Source of the DNA: Lysinibacillus sp. FJAT-14745
GTDB taxonomy: Bacteria > Bacillota > Bacilli > Bacillales_A > Planococcaceae
Assembly: GCF_001275675.1 (NCBI RefSeq)
Contig: NZ_LITM01000007.1
Coordinates: 50,088-114,087, forward strand
DNA: 64,000 nt
Direction of reading: 5' to 3'
The position numbers and the translations under genes were made by a program. Below the pieces are notes generated by a model, which made no database searches, was not told the DNA's origin, and saw only the letters and a program-made list of their open reading frames with translations. This document shows, one piece after another, positions 30,980 to 39,528 of the stretch. Within the stretch, counting starts at the first letter, position 1, and every line of letters begins with the position of its first letter.

Positions 30980-33364
30980 TTAGTTACGCAGTGGTTTTCC
31001 CTTTAAAAGCATGTGCTGCATTCTTTGTTGAGACAACGGATCTGCAACTAAGCTTAGGAACGCCTCACGCTCAAGGTTTAATAGGTACTGTTCATCTACT
31101 AATGTGCCATATGGAACTTTACCACCAGCAATGACATACGCTAATTTTTTAGCGATTTTTAAATCGTGTTCACTAATATAGCCTGATTCAAACATTCCTT
31201 GCGCACCGATGAGTAGCGTACCGTAGCCTGATGCACCGACTACAGGAACTTTCGCAGGTACAGGTGCTTGATAGCCTGCCTCATAAAGCGCTAGTGCAGC
31301 TTGTTTTGCATCATATAGTTGGTGATCTGGGTTAACAGAAATCCCATCAGCAAAGTTTAAGAAGTTATTTTCACGTGCTTCTTCGCCAGATGTCGAAACT
31401 TTTGCCATCGCAACTGTTTCAAATACTTTATTAGCGATATGTTGATAGTCTACCTCAACGCCATTTGGTAGCCCTTTAAGGAATTTTTGATATAGTGCCT
31501 TATTACCGCCGCCTCCAGGAATTAATCCTACGCCGACTTCTACTAAGCCCATATACGTTTCCATCGTTGCTTGAATATGTGCAGCTGGTAAGCAAACCTC
31601 TGATCCTCCACCAAGTGTCATAGCAAAAGGCGCTGCCACAACAGGCTTACGCGAGTATTTAATTTTTTGCATTGCATCTTGGAATGCTTTAATTACGAAA
31701 TCTAGCTCAAAAATATTATCATCCTGTGCTTCTACTAAAATCATTCCTAGATTCGCACCAACACAGAAGTTTTTCCCTTGGTTACCGATGACTAAGCCTT
31801 TATAATTAGCTTCTACTTCATCGACTGCAAAGTTAATCATTTGAATAATGTCTAAGCCAATTGCATTTGATTGGGAATGGAATTCAAGTAATGCAATTCC
31901 GTCACCTAAATCTATTAAGCTAGCACCAGTATTTGATTTAATAACACCGTGCTTTTTCTTATAGCGTTTTAAGTTAATTTCCTTTTCATTAACTGGCACT
32001 TTTACATATTCAGAGCCATTATAATACGCTAAGTCGCCGTCAATTTCCGAATAGAAAGTGTCAAAGCCGCTTGCTAACATATCTTTGACAAATGCCGGCA
32101 CCTCACGACCCTCAGCTTCCATTTTAGCTACAGACCCTTTGACGCCAATTGCATCCCATATTTCAAATGGCCCTTGCTGCCAGCCGAAGCCCCATTTCAT
32201 TGCATTGTCGATGGCAACAATATCATCCGCAATTTCACCGTGTAGCTGTGCAGAGTAAATTAGGGTCGGAGCGAAGATACTCCATAATAACTCTCCAGTT
32301 CGATCTTTAGCATATGTTAGTGCTTTTACTTTATTTGCTAATCCACGAGTTTGTTTTGCCATTTCAATAGAAGGTGTTTTTAATTTTTTCGCTGGGCTAT
32401 ATTCCAGTGTGTTTGGATCAATTTCAAGGATCTCTTTACCTTGCTTTAAGAAGAAACCTTGACCTGATTTTGCTCCTAGCCAGCCGTTTGTGACCATTTT
32501 CTGTAGGAATTCTGGTACTGCAAATACTTGCTGCTCTTCACCAGTTGTTTGATCATAAACGTTTTTCGCTACATGGATAAATGTATCTAAACCAACAACA
32601 TCCAACGTTCGGAAGGTTGCCGATTTTGGACGACCGATTAGTGGACCAGTTACAGAATCCACCTCACCAACTGAATAGCTACCCTTCAGCATTTCTTGTA
32701 AAGTAATTAGTAAACCGTACGTTCCGATACGGTTGGCAATGAAGTTCGGTGTATCCTTCGCAAGTACGACACCTTTTCCGAGCACATCTTCGCCAAATGT
32801 TTTCATAAAGCTTACAACCTCTGGCGCCGTTGTATTTGCCGGAATGACTTCGAGTAATTTCAAATAGCGTGGCGGGTTGAAAAAATGAGTTCCTAGGAAA
32901 TGCTTTTTAAAATCTTCTGAACGACCTTCTGCCATTGCATCGATACTTATGCCAGATGTATTTGAACTAATAATTGTGCCAGGCTTACGAACAGCATCAA
33001 TTTTTTCATATAGGCTTTGTTTAATCGTTAAATTTTCAACGACAACTTCAATTATCCAATCTACATCTTTTAATTTATCTAAATCGTCCTCAAAGTTACC
33101 AACCGTTAGTAGTGATAAATTTTTCTTAGAAGTAAGTGGTGCTGGCTTTTGCTTTAATAACTTTTGAAGAGCTCCGTTGACGATACGGTTTCTTACAGCA
33201 GAATGCTCTAAGGAAAGCCCCTTCGCTTCTTCCTCTTTTGTTAGTTCCTTCGGCGCAATGTCTAATAATAATGTTGGAATACCGATGTTTGCTAAATGTG
33301 CCGCAATTCCAGAGCCCATTACCCCAGATCCTAGAACAGCTGCTTTTTTAATGTTGTAAGTCAC
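30980..33364 (-). CDS. fadN: FadN, 3-hydroxyacyl-CoA dehydrogenase/enoyl-CoA hydratase fusion
   Basis: About 794 residues (B. subtilis 789). N-terminal NAD domain VLGSGVMGSGIAAHLA, then the hydroxyacyl-CoA dehydrogenase core (SSNTSGISIDAMAEG, GTHFFNPPRYLKLLEVI) and a C-terminal crotonase-fold domain (about 490-720; GGGSEVCLPAAHIQA). The start is GTG 33364 (VTYNIKKAAVLG) behind AAGGGGG. First gene of fadNAE, with a FadR box just upstream. Confidence 0.95.
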   Translation of the reverse strand: MTYNIKKAAVLGSGVMGSGIAAHLANIGIPTLLLDIAPKELTKEEEAKGLSLEHSAVRNRIVNGALQKLLKQKPAPLTSKKNLSLLTVGNFEDDLDKLKDVDWIIEVVVENLTIKQSLYEKIDAVRKPGTIISSNTSGISIDAMAEGRSEDFKKHFLGTHFFNPPRYLKLLEVIPANTTAPEVVSFMKTFGEDVLGKGVVLAKDTPNFIANRIGTYGLLITLQEMLKGSYSVGEVDSVTGPLIGRPKSATFRTLDVVGLDTFIHVAKNVYDQTTGEEQQVFAVPEFLQKMVTNGWLGAKSGQGFFLKQGKEILEIDPNTLEYSPAKKLKTPSIEMAKQTRGLANKVKALTYAKDRTGELLWSIFAPTLIYSAQLHGEIADDIVAIDNAMKWGFGWQQGPFEIWDAIGVKGSVAKMEAEGREVPAFVKDMLASGFDTFYSEIDGDLAYYNGSEYVKVPVNEKEINLKRYKKKHGVIKSNTGASLIDLGDGIALLEFHSQSNAIGLDIIQMINFAVDEVEANYKGLVIGNQGKNFCVGANLGMILVEAQDDNIFELDFVIKAFQDAMQKIKYSRKPVVAAPFAMTLGGGSEVCLPAAHIQATMETYMGLVEVGVGLIPGGGGNKALYQKFLKGLPNGVEVDYQHIANKVFETVAMAKVSTSGEEARENNFLNFADGISVNPDHQLYDAKQAALALYEAGYQAPVPAKVPVVGASGYGTLLIGAQGMFESGYISEHDLKIAKKLAYVIAGGKVPYGTLVDEQYLLNLEREAFLSLVADPLSQQRMQHMLLKGKPLRN

Positions 33365-33389
33365 AAGCAATTCCCCCTTATTCTCCCAT

Positions 33390-33407
33390 TGAATGAATAG
33401 CCATTCA
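33390..33407. promoter_or_regulatory. FadR operator upstream of fadN
   Basis: TGAATGAATAGCCATTCA matches the Bacillus FadR consensus TGAATGAmTAnTCATTCA at all defined positions but one. It lies 25 bases before the fadN start. FadR binding is released by long-chain acyl-CoA. The rest of 33408-33755 holds the divergent promoters; I see no other clear site. Confidence 0.88.
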
Positions 33408-33755
33408 TTTTTTGACCAAAAAAATATCAAGTTTGCCTTAGTGTATTTTTGTCCAGATAATTGTAAGCGTAATCTGTGACATACAACTGAGGCTTATCTT
33501 CGTTCAGCTACCATTATGATTCAGAGGTAAATATCTTCTGCTGAATAAAGATAAAACTACTTTTTCTGTTTTTAGTGTAGATTATTTTGTTTAATTTAGC
33601 AATCATTTTCCTCCAATTATTTTTGCAATATACAACTTTTTTTGTTTTTTGCGAGCGAAAACAAGACAATAAGTAGATATCGTTTATTCCAAACAGAAAA
33701 CTTTCAGGTTGCGAGAAAAATGTGTAGAATGAAAAGCAAGGAGAGTGAAATACTA

Positions 33756-34073
33756 ATGAAAACAATTACAACTGCTGAACAATTTAATGAACTGATCTCT
33801 GGTGATCAAAAAGTACTAGTGAAATTTTACGCTGGATGGTGCCCAGATTGCACACGTATGAATATGTTCATCGATCCAATTATCGAAGAGTACAACCAAT
33901 ATGACTGGTATGAACTTAATCGCGATGAGCTTCCAGAAATTGCGGACAAATATGATGTAATGGGTATTCCAAGCCTACTAATTTTCCAAAACGGTGAAAA
34001 ATTAGCACACTTACATAGTGCTAATGCTAAATCACCTCAGCAAGTAACAGATTTCTTATCTGCACAACAATAA
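33756..34073 (+). CDS. thioredoxin family protein
   Basis: 105 residues, a minimal thioredoxin fold with active site AGWCPDCTRM (Cys-Pro-Asp-Cys) and cis-proline MGIPSLLIF. ATG 33756 follows AAGGAGAG; an upstream extension from 33642 is unsupported. CPDC differs from canonical CGPC and suggests a specialised role. Partner unknown. Confidence 0.85.
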   Translation: MKTITTAEQFNELISGDQKVLVKFYAGWCPDCTRMNMFIDPIIEEYNQYDWYELNRDELPEIADKYDVMGIPSLLIFQNGEKLAHLHSANAKSPQQVTDFLSAQQ

Positions 34074-34082
34074 TGGAAAAAC

Positions 34083-34116
34083 GAGCTGCATTTCTTTTTG
34101 AAATGCGGCTCTTTTT
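34083..34116 (+). terminator. terminator between thioredoxin and C39-like genes
   Basis: GAGCTGCATTTC / GAAATGCGGCTC followed by TTTTT. Confidence 0.85.
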
Positions 34117-34131
34117 AGAAAGGAGATTATG

Positions 34132-34635
34132 ATGCACCAGCCATTGTCGCTACTTGGAAAATCACAATATGATGCATCCATTTCACCAAACTATCGTAAT
34201 TCTGCATGTGGACCTACAACTATACACGTAATCTTAAACTATTTTGAAGATCAAGCTCCTTCGGTAAATGAGCTTTATAAACTTCTCGGTGGCACAAAAA
34301 TCGGATTATTTAAATGGCGTCTAATTCGTAACCTTCGCCGGCTTCGTCCAACATGGGATATCCGTGATTGTACTTTAAAGGAAGCAATGCAGGAAATCGA
34401 TGCAGGTCGCCCTGTCGCCATACGCTTTGACCGATATTTCAGCTTAAACTGGCGCGATAAAAAATCTACCTTCGTCTATCATTGGGTACCACTCATTGGC
34501 TATGAAATACGCAATGATGAACTGTGGTTAATATTCCATGATAATGGCGGCCCTAATCGTGAAAGTAAAATTCGAACGGCTCCTTTTAAAGATAATGAAA
34601 AAGTGTTGAGCTTTGTAAAAATTACACCGAACTAA
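34132..34635 (+). CDS. C39-like papain-fold peptidase family protein
   Basis: About 167 residues. A catalytic-like Cys in RNSACGPTTIHVIL (about 26), His in FVYHWVPLIGY and a downstream HDNGG give the Cys-His-Asp/Asn order of C39-like domains. There is no signal peptide and no transporter fusion, so it is probably cytoplasmic or inactive as a processing peptidase. ATG 34132 is better spaced from AAAGGAG than ATG 34129. Confidence 0.7.
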   Translation: MHQPLSLLGKSQYDASISPNYRNSACGPTTIHVILNYFEDQAPSVNELYKLLGGTKIGLFKWRLIRNLRRLRPTWDIRDCTLKEAMQEIDAGRPVAIRFDRYFSLNWRDKKSTFVYHWVPLIGYEIRNDELWLIFHDNGGPNRESKIRTAPFKDNEKVLSFVKITPN

Positions 34636-34760
34636 GTGACAGCGTACCTGCAATGTTAGACACGCTCTTTTATTATCAATAATTTAAAGCTTACTAAAAT
34701 TTGTATAATAAAAACAGAGCATATTTCTATACTCTGCGTGGATAACTTGATGTTTGTTAA

Positions 34761-34893
34761 TCAATTATGGCTCGGCATAATTGCGTCCGGAATCGGCTTT
34801 GTGCACAAAGAACTCCTTTCCGATTTCCGTGACATCCGCCGGAGGCTTTAACTTCTTTCAGCGGATGTTTGGGCACCCGCTGAAAGAAGTTAA
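34761..34893. repeat. Interspersed repeat family B, short copy 3
   Basis: Left end TCAATTATGGCTCGGCATAA, right end CACCCGCTGAAAGAAGTTAAA; most of the middle is missing. Its right end includes the stop codon (34890-34892) of the exonuclease gene. Confidence 0.85.
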
Positions 34894-35777
34894 ATAAGTG
34901 AATACAGTGAGCGTGCCTGCTTGGCGATTAATGTGTAGCCACGTTCTTCTATTTCTTTGAACGTTTGAGGCTCGTAATTAGGTAATACTAAGCTCGCTAA
35001 TTCTGCCTCGATTGGTACGTTCGTTTGAATTGTTGCAAGTTCGTGTGACAATTTTAGCATATCTAGATTTTCTTTAATTTTCGTACGTTGCCCAGGCTTT
35101 AATTCGTCTATTGATGTAAGAACATTCTCGATAGAACCATATGTTTGAATTAACGTAAGTGCCTGCTTTGGTCCAATACCTTTAACACCTGGATAACCGT
35201 CACTATTATCCCCCATAAAAGCCTTAACCTGTGCAAATTGAATAGGTTCGATGCCATATTCCTCTTGAAAGCGAGTATGCGTATAAACGTCATACTCTGT
35301 GTAGCCTTTTTTCGTAAAAGCAATTTCCGCAGACGGTCTTAAAAGCTGCAGTAAATCCTTGTCTCCACTAATTACCGTAATGTCAGCCTCATCCTGAAAT
35401 TTTGTAATCATTGAGCCAATTAAATCATCTGCCTCCATCCCTTTAACACCAAAATTTTGCCAGCCGATTTGTTGAGATAAATTTTTCGCCATATCAAATT
35501 GTGGTAGCATTTCCTCTGGTGGTGATGGACGATTAGCCTTATAGCCATCAAATAATTCGTTACGGAATGTATGTGCACCCATATCCCAACAAACGGCAAG
35601 ATGGGTCGGCTTCATAATAGATTGTGCCGTCAATACATGACGCACAAATCCTTGGGCACCATTTGAAGGTGTCCCATCCGCAAGGCGAATATAATGCCCC
35701 ATCGCAGCCGACGCAAAAAATGAACGGAATAATAGCGCCATGCCATCAACAATTAATAATTTTGGTTTTGTTGTCAT
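34890..35777 (-). CDS. ypcP: 5'-3' exonuclease YpcP (FEN-like)
   Basis: 295 residues, the size of B. subtilis YpcP. It is a stand-alone homologue of the DNA polymerase I 5' nuclease domain. Metal-binding acidic residues: LLIVDGMALLFRSFFA, VKGMEADDLIGSM, VISGDKDLLQLL and AFMGDNSDGYPGVKGIGPKQA with the helix-hairpin-helix. It can remove RNA primers together with Pol I. The stop codon coincides with repeat B copy 3. Confidence 0.93.
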   Translation of the reverse strand: MTTKPKLLIVDGMALLFRSFFASAAMGHYIRLADGTPSNGAQGFVRHVLTAQSIMKPTHLAVCWDMGAHTFRNELFDGYKANRPSPPEEMLPQFDMAKNLSQQIGWQNFGVKGMEADDLIGSMITKFQDEADITVISGDKDLLQLLRPSAEIAFTKKGYTEYDVYTHTRFQEEYGIEPIQFAQVKAFMGDNSDGYPGVKGIGPKQALTLIQTYGSIENVLTSIDELKPGQRTKIKENLDMLKLSHELATIQTNVPIEAELASLVLPNYEPQTFKEIEERGYTLIAKQARSLYSLI

Positions 35778-35827
35778 GATAAATAGTCCTCTCTATAACA
35801 ATACAATGATGTATTAATCTATAATAC

Positions 35828-36059
35828 CAGGTGTGTTGATTATCATTTGCATTCACTTTCATAATAAGAAAACCTGATTTCCGCTACGGGCGAGCGTCAA
35901 GCCGCTTCGTGCAAGGTCTCGTCTGTCTCGCTTTTCCCACGGGAGTCGAGTAGCCCTCACGCTACAATCAGCTAAAAATGGGCATCATAAGCAAAGTATC
36001 TACAAAAAAATATTTTGTCGGTCAATAAAAACCCTTTATCTTCTTAATCAACAAACCTG
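35828..36059. mobile_element. miniature inverted-repeat element C, copy 2
   Basis: 232 bases, in inverse orientation to copy 1, between CAGGTGTGTTGATTA and TTAATCAACAAACCTG. Flanks CTATAATAC and CCATAATAT agree at seven of nine positions, an eroded 9-base target duplication. The rest of 35778-36156 shows nothing else. Confidence 0.82.
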
Positions 36060-36156
36060 CCATAATATAATATTAAGCATTGTTCTATTATAGCAAACTA
36101 TCATCAAACTTCATTGTAAATATATACAAGCCATCATTCCCCGTTTCATTTTATAA

Positions 36157-37146
36157 TTATCTACTTATGAGGTTGCTCTTCTTTGAGATACGATTGCGGT
36201 AATCCAGTCGAATACCTGTTAACCATTGCAAAAATGCTGTCACGCCCATCTTAACTGTTTCCGGACGTAGGTCCCCCTCCTTTGGATCTGCGAAGACAAA
36301 GTCAATATGGCGAACCCCTTCATTTTCTCCAATGAGCTTTAGAATATCAAATAATTCATAGGCCGTTAATCCACCTGGTGTTGCTGCAGGTACATCTGGG
36401 GCAAATGCAATATCGAGTGCATCCAAATCTACAGATACATAAATACGATCCACCTCATACATAAGCTGACGGAGCATTTCGCGAATTGTTAATTGAATGC
36501 CATCACGACGCATTTGCTTTAACGTAATCATATGAATCCCTTGTTCTTTCGCGTAGTGAATCATTTCTGGTGAATTAAAAAAGCCGTGTAACCCGACATT
36601 ATAAACATGTTTCCCCTCTACGACGCCTGCTGCAATGAGCTTCTGTATTGGAGAATCCATGGCTAAACCAATTTCATCCTGATTGCGGGCATCCAAATGC
36701 GTATCAATTTGAATAATCCCTATACGCTCCTTTGGAAAAGCATTCTTTATCCCTCTTAGGGAGCAAGCTGTAATCGCATGATCACCACCTAAAAGACAGG
36801 TAAAACTTTTAGAATATGCGGTGCTTAAGCTCTCTGCCGCAGCTTCTACAGCTGACTCAGAAAGCATTCTATCCATCTCGTGGATGGCTACATCACCTAC
36901 ATCAATGACTGCCAACGAGCGCAAATCTACTTGCTCATCTAAATTATAGGATTGAAAGCTTGGCCAAGCCTTTCGAAATGCTGTTGGATATAGTGCTTTT
37001 TCGGAGGGTTTACTAGCATACGATAATAAAGCACCATACAAAATAATATCTACATCACTTGGAAGTGGATTTTCTTTTTGCTTAATCCATTGATGCATAG
37101 CTGAACCATTTTCTTGCTTATACTGCCATTCTGGTTGAATAAACAT
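36157..37146 (-). CDS. arginase/agmatinase/formimidoylglutamase family enzyme
   Basis: 329 residues. Dinuclear-metal motifs: LLGGDHAIT, IQIDTHLDARN (usually DAHxD) and SVDLDALDIAFAPD. The C-terminal Glu region reads HIDFVFADPKEGD rather than the EVNP of arginases, closest to formimidoylglutamase (HutG)-like proteins. It hydrolyses a guanidino or formimino group; the exact substrate is open. No hut genes are nearby. Confidence 0.82.
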   Translation of the reverse strand: MFIQPEWQYKQENGSAMHQWIKQKENPLPSDVDIILYGALLSYASKPSEKALYPTAFRKAWPSFQSYNLDEQVDLRSLAVIDVGDVAIHEMDRMLSESAVEAAAESLSTAYSKSFTCLLGGDHAITACSLRGIKNAFPKERIGIIQIDTHLDARNQDEIGLAMDSPIQKLIAAGVVEGKHVYNVGLHGFFNSPEMIHYAKEQGIHMITLKQMRRDGIQLTIREMLRQLMYEVDRIYVSVDLDALDIAFAPDVPAATPGGLTAYELFDILKLIGENEGVRHIDFVFADPKEGDLRPETVKMGVTAFLQWLTGIRLDYRNRISKKSNLISR

Positions 37147-37169
37147 GTTAACCGACCACCTTCATGCAT

Positions 37170-37525
37170 TTTTAACTATCATAACGTGGGGTTGATTTCC
37201 GTTCCGACTGGGCGCTTTGCCGCTGACGCTTCGCTTTCGCGCAGTTAAAACATTTGTAGCTGCCGCTTTGCTTTCGCACAGTTAAAACATTTGCCGCTGA
37301 GGCTTCGCTTTCGCGCAGAGCAGAGCTTCCTGGGGGCGTCCGATGAGCCGCTTGGGCCTACACGATGTAGGTCACGAAGGCGTTATCACAGGACGTGATG
37401 TTTTTAGCCTTCGTTCCTCTATATCGCTAATCCCCGAGGAGTCGCCCAGCCTCCACTCCAATCAACTTATCCACATGATATATGTTTAACAAATTGTCAT
37501 CCCCGATTTTGGTGATGAGCCAAAT
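37170..37525. repeat. Interspersed repeat family A, copy 3
   Basis: Left CATAACGTGGGGTTGATTTCC, right CACTCCAATCAACTTATC and tail TTTTGGTGATGAGCCAAAT. Internal GCTTTCGC-CAG-TTAAAACATTTG segments are repeated. 37526-37676 shows no convincing gene. Confidence 0.85.
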
Positions 37526-37676
37526 TGAAGTCAATTTCCCTATGCTATTTTATTACAAATATACCCAAAGAATTTCCTTCAATATCATAGTACCATTAGT
37601 ACATACAATTTCGTCAAAGTTCGGTATTTTCCCTCTTAATTTTAAAAATCTCCACACTTCATTTACCCCTATAAAC

Positions 37677-37722
37677 ACAAAAAAGTAGCAAACTAGGCAC
37701 TTTTCTAGTTTGCTACTTTTTA
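37677..37722 (-). terminator. terminator of the 42952-37760 polysaccharide operon
   Basis: AAAAGTAGCAAACTAG / CTAGTTTGCTACTTTT with a T tract on the minus strand, about 40 bases past the last stop. Confidence 0.9.
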
Positions 37723-37759
37723 TGTTGGGATAAAAGGGGCTTCTTCCCCCCTGCGATTA

Positions 37760-38785
37760 TTAGTCTTCACCAATCGGGCTTTTACGGGATAGAGTTTGGC
37801 AAAGCTCTGCGACCTCGTGCATCGTATAGCTTTGAAAATTATATTGATGACTTAATTCCTGATAATACTGTAAAAGTTCCTCAAGCATAGCTAAATTTTT
37901 TTCAATGTTCTTGCCAAAATTATGAGGGTGCCACCATAAATGATAAAAAGCTTTAGAACTCGCTGCTGCATGCATTCCCTCTTTAATACGTTTGATCTTT
38001 AAGCCTTCCAAAAATCGTAATGGCCTACAATAGGGTCTTAAAAAAGCACTTGAACGAATGTTAATAAAGGAATCCATTTGCAATTCTTCTAGCGTTACAA
38101 GATGATTTCCTGTTACATTAACATAGGTATCCAGCCATTTTTTTGCACCTAATAGCCGACTTTTTTTCGTGAATTTTTGAGGATCATACAATGGATGTTT
38201 TTCATTTCCTCGATAACATACAAATCCTACGTCCTGACAGGCTGGGAAATATGCTTCATTCACTTGATTACGCGGAAATACAATCGATTTCATCGGTGCG
38301 ATATTTTCTTCACATATCATTGCAGTAGCATGTAGATCTGCACGGAAATTTGCTTCAGTTTGTCCATTTTCTAAACAGTAAAAATGCGAAAATGTATGAC
38401 TGCCAATTTCTTGATGTGGCGTACGTTTAATCTTCTCAATTAAAGATTTACCGAAATGTAAAAGGTCCTCTTGCTCATTTTCTCCTACTTTTGCAAGTTG
38501 TGTATGTGCCGCGTAACTCATGTTTTTATATTTTATTGGAATACCTCTTAAGTAATGAGCCATTTCAGCTTTTGTTTCTGCAAACAATAGACCCACTGTG
38601 GCCCAAGTCGCATGAATGCCATACTGTTCAAACAACTCTAGTATTTTAGGCAATGCCTCACGTACGCCATATAAATTTTTATTGTATTGTCCGTACTTAA
38701 ATACATCGTGGACACCCCAATTCAGCTCAAAATCCAATGATATAACAAGACCTCCACGATTTACTCCAATTACTACTTCCTCCAT
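37760..38785 (-). CDS. polysaccharide deacetylase (NodB-homology) family protein
   Basis: 341 residues. NodB motif 1 is LVISLDFELNWG (about 13-24) and motif 2 is EIGSHTFSHFYCLE (about 129). A partial motif 3 is FPRNQVN. No signal peptide is evident, so it probably acts in the cytoplasm on lipid-linked sugar or is membrane-associated. The ATG at 38785 overlaps the upstream gene by 13 bases. Last gene of the operon; it should remove N-acetyl groups from the glycan or its precursor. Confidence 0.8.
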   Translation of the reverse strand: MEEVVIGVNRGGLVISLDFELNWGVHDVFKYGQYNKNLYGVREALPKILELFEQYGIHATWATVGLLFAETKAEMAHYLRGIPIKYKNMSYAAHTQLAKVGENEQEDLLHFGKSLIEKIKRTPHQEIGSHTFSHFYCLENGQTEANFRADLHATAMICEENIAPMKSIVFPRNQVNEAYFPACQDVGFVCYRGNEKHPLYDPQKFTKKSRLLGAKKWLDTYVNVTGNHLVTLEELQMDSFINIRSSAFLRPYCRPLRFLEGLKIKRIKEGMHAAASSKAFYHLWWHPHNFGKNIEKNLAMLEELLQYYQELSHQYNFQSYTMHEVAELCQTLSRKSPIGED

Positions 38786-39528
38786 TTTTGCACGCCCAGT
38801 AACAGTGCACGTATTTTTGATTGGGTAATGTAGCCGGAGTATACGTCGACGACTTGTCCACCGAAGCCAAGCTTAAATGCACGAACATTTTGGTCATCTG
38901 TCAGCTTTCCCATATCATATAAAACAAAGCCTCGCTCCTTTAAATGCAATAAATTGTGCCAAAGTAAGAATCGATTTGCATAACGAACTGGTCTTTTTAC
39001 ATGATCTGGCATCGATTGTGAATGACAAGTCGCTACATAATAGGACATCGCTTTTTTAGCGTAAACAATATCGAGTCTATAGCATAGTGTTTGTCCACAA
39101 ATACTGCGAATCTCAGACAACCATAGCGCTCCATTATTTTTTAAGAGCGTAATAGCTTCCATTTGTGACTTACTAATTAGCTCGAGTTTTTTCCTTTTTG
39201 CAAAATTATTATAAAACTGTTGAAAGGCTCGTAAATTTTCATCTGATGGTTCTTTATAAATAAAAACTTGATAGGACTCTTTTTGTGCCCGACGAAGAAT
39301 TTTTCGATTACTTTCTGAAAGAGCAAGATACAATGATAACTCACTATCTGTAAGGTGAATATGAACCGTTTCACTTTTAACAAGCTTACGGCTCGGTACA
39401 AGTGAATTTGTATATCCAACAACCTTCATTGATTTTCTAACATTGGCTGGCTTCTCTACAAAATAAAAATGCTGCATTGCGATATTCCATCGCTTACTTT
39501 TAATGGACAGAATGAACATCGCCCCCAC
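38773..39528 (-). CDS. FemAB/GNAT-like acyltransferase
   Basis: About 251 residues. The middle (HLTDSELSLYLALSESNRKILRRAQKES) and the end (YANRFLLWHNLLHLKERGFVLYDMGKL...NVRAFKLGFGG) are typical of the FemAB-like proteins that attach acyl or aminoacyl groups to cell-surface glycans. The start is uncertain (GTG 39528, ATG 39519 or ATG 39477); none has a good ribosome site because it overlaps the upstream gene. Donor and acceptor are unknown. Confidence 0.65.
   Translation of the reverse strand: MGAMFILSIKSKRWNIAMQHFYFVEKPANVRKSMKVVGYTNSLVPSRKLVKSETVHIHLTDSELSLYLALSESNRKILRRAQKESYQVFIYKEPSDENLRAFQQFYNNFAKRKKLELISKSQMEAITLLKNNGALWLSEIRSICGQTLCYRLDIVYAKKAMSYYVATCHSQSMPDHVKRPVRYANRFLLWHNLLHLKERGFVLYDMGKLTDDQNVRAFKLGFGGQVVDVYSGYITQSKIRALLLGVQKWRK

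Noticed and set aside
33514..33765. Minus-strand frame in the fadN/thioredoxin intergenic region
   Set aside because: Low-complexity AT-rich translation without ribosome site; the region carries divergent promoters.
37482..37688. Short frame downstream of repeat A copy 3
   Set aside because: No ribosome site, odd composition, and it runs into the minus-strand terminator.
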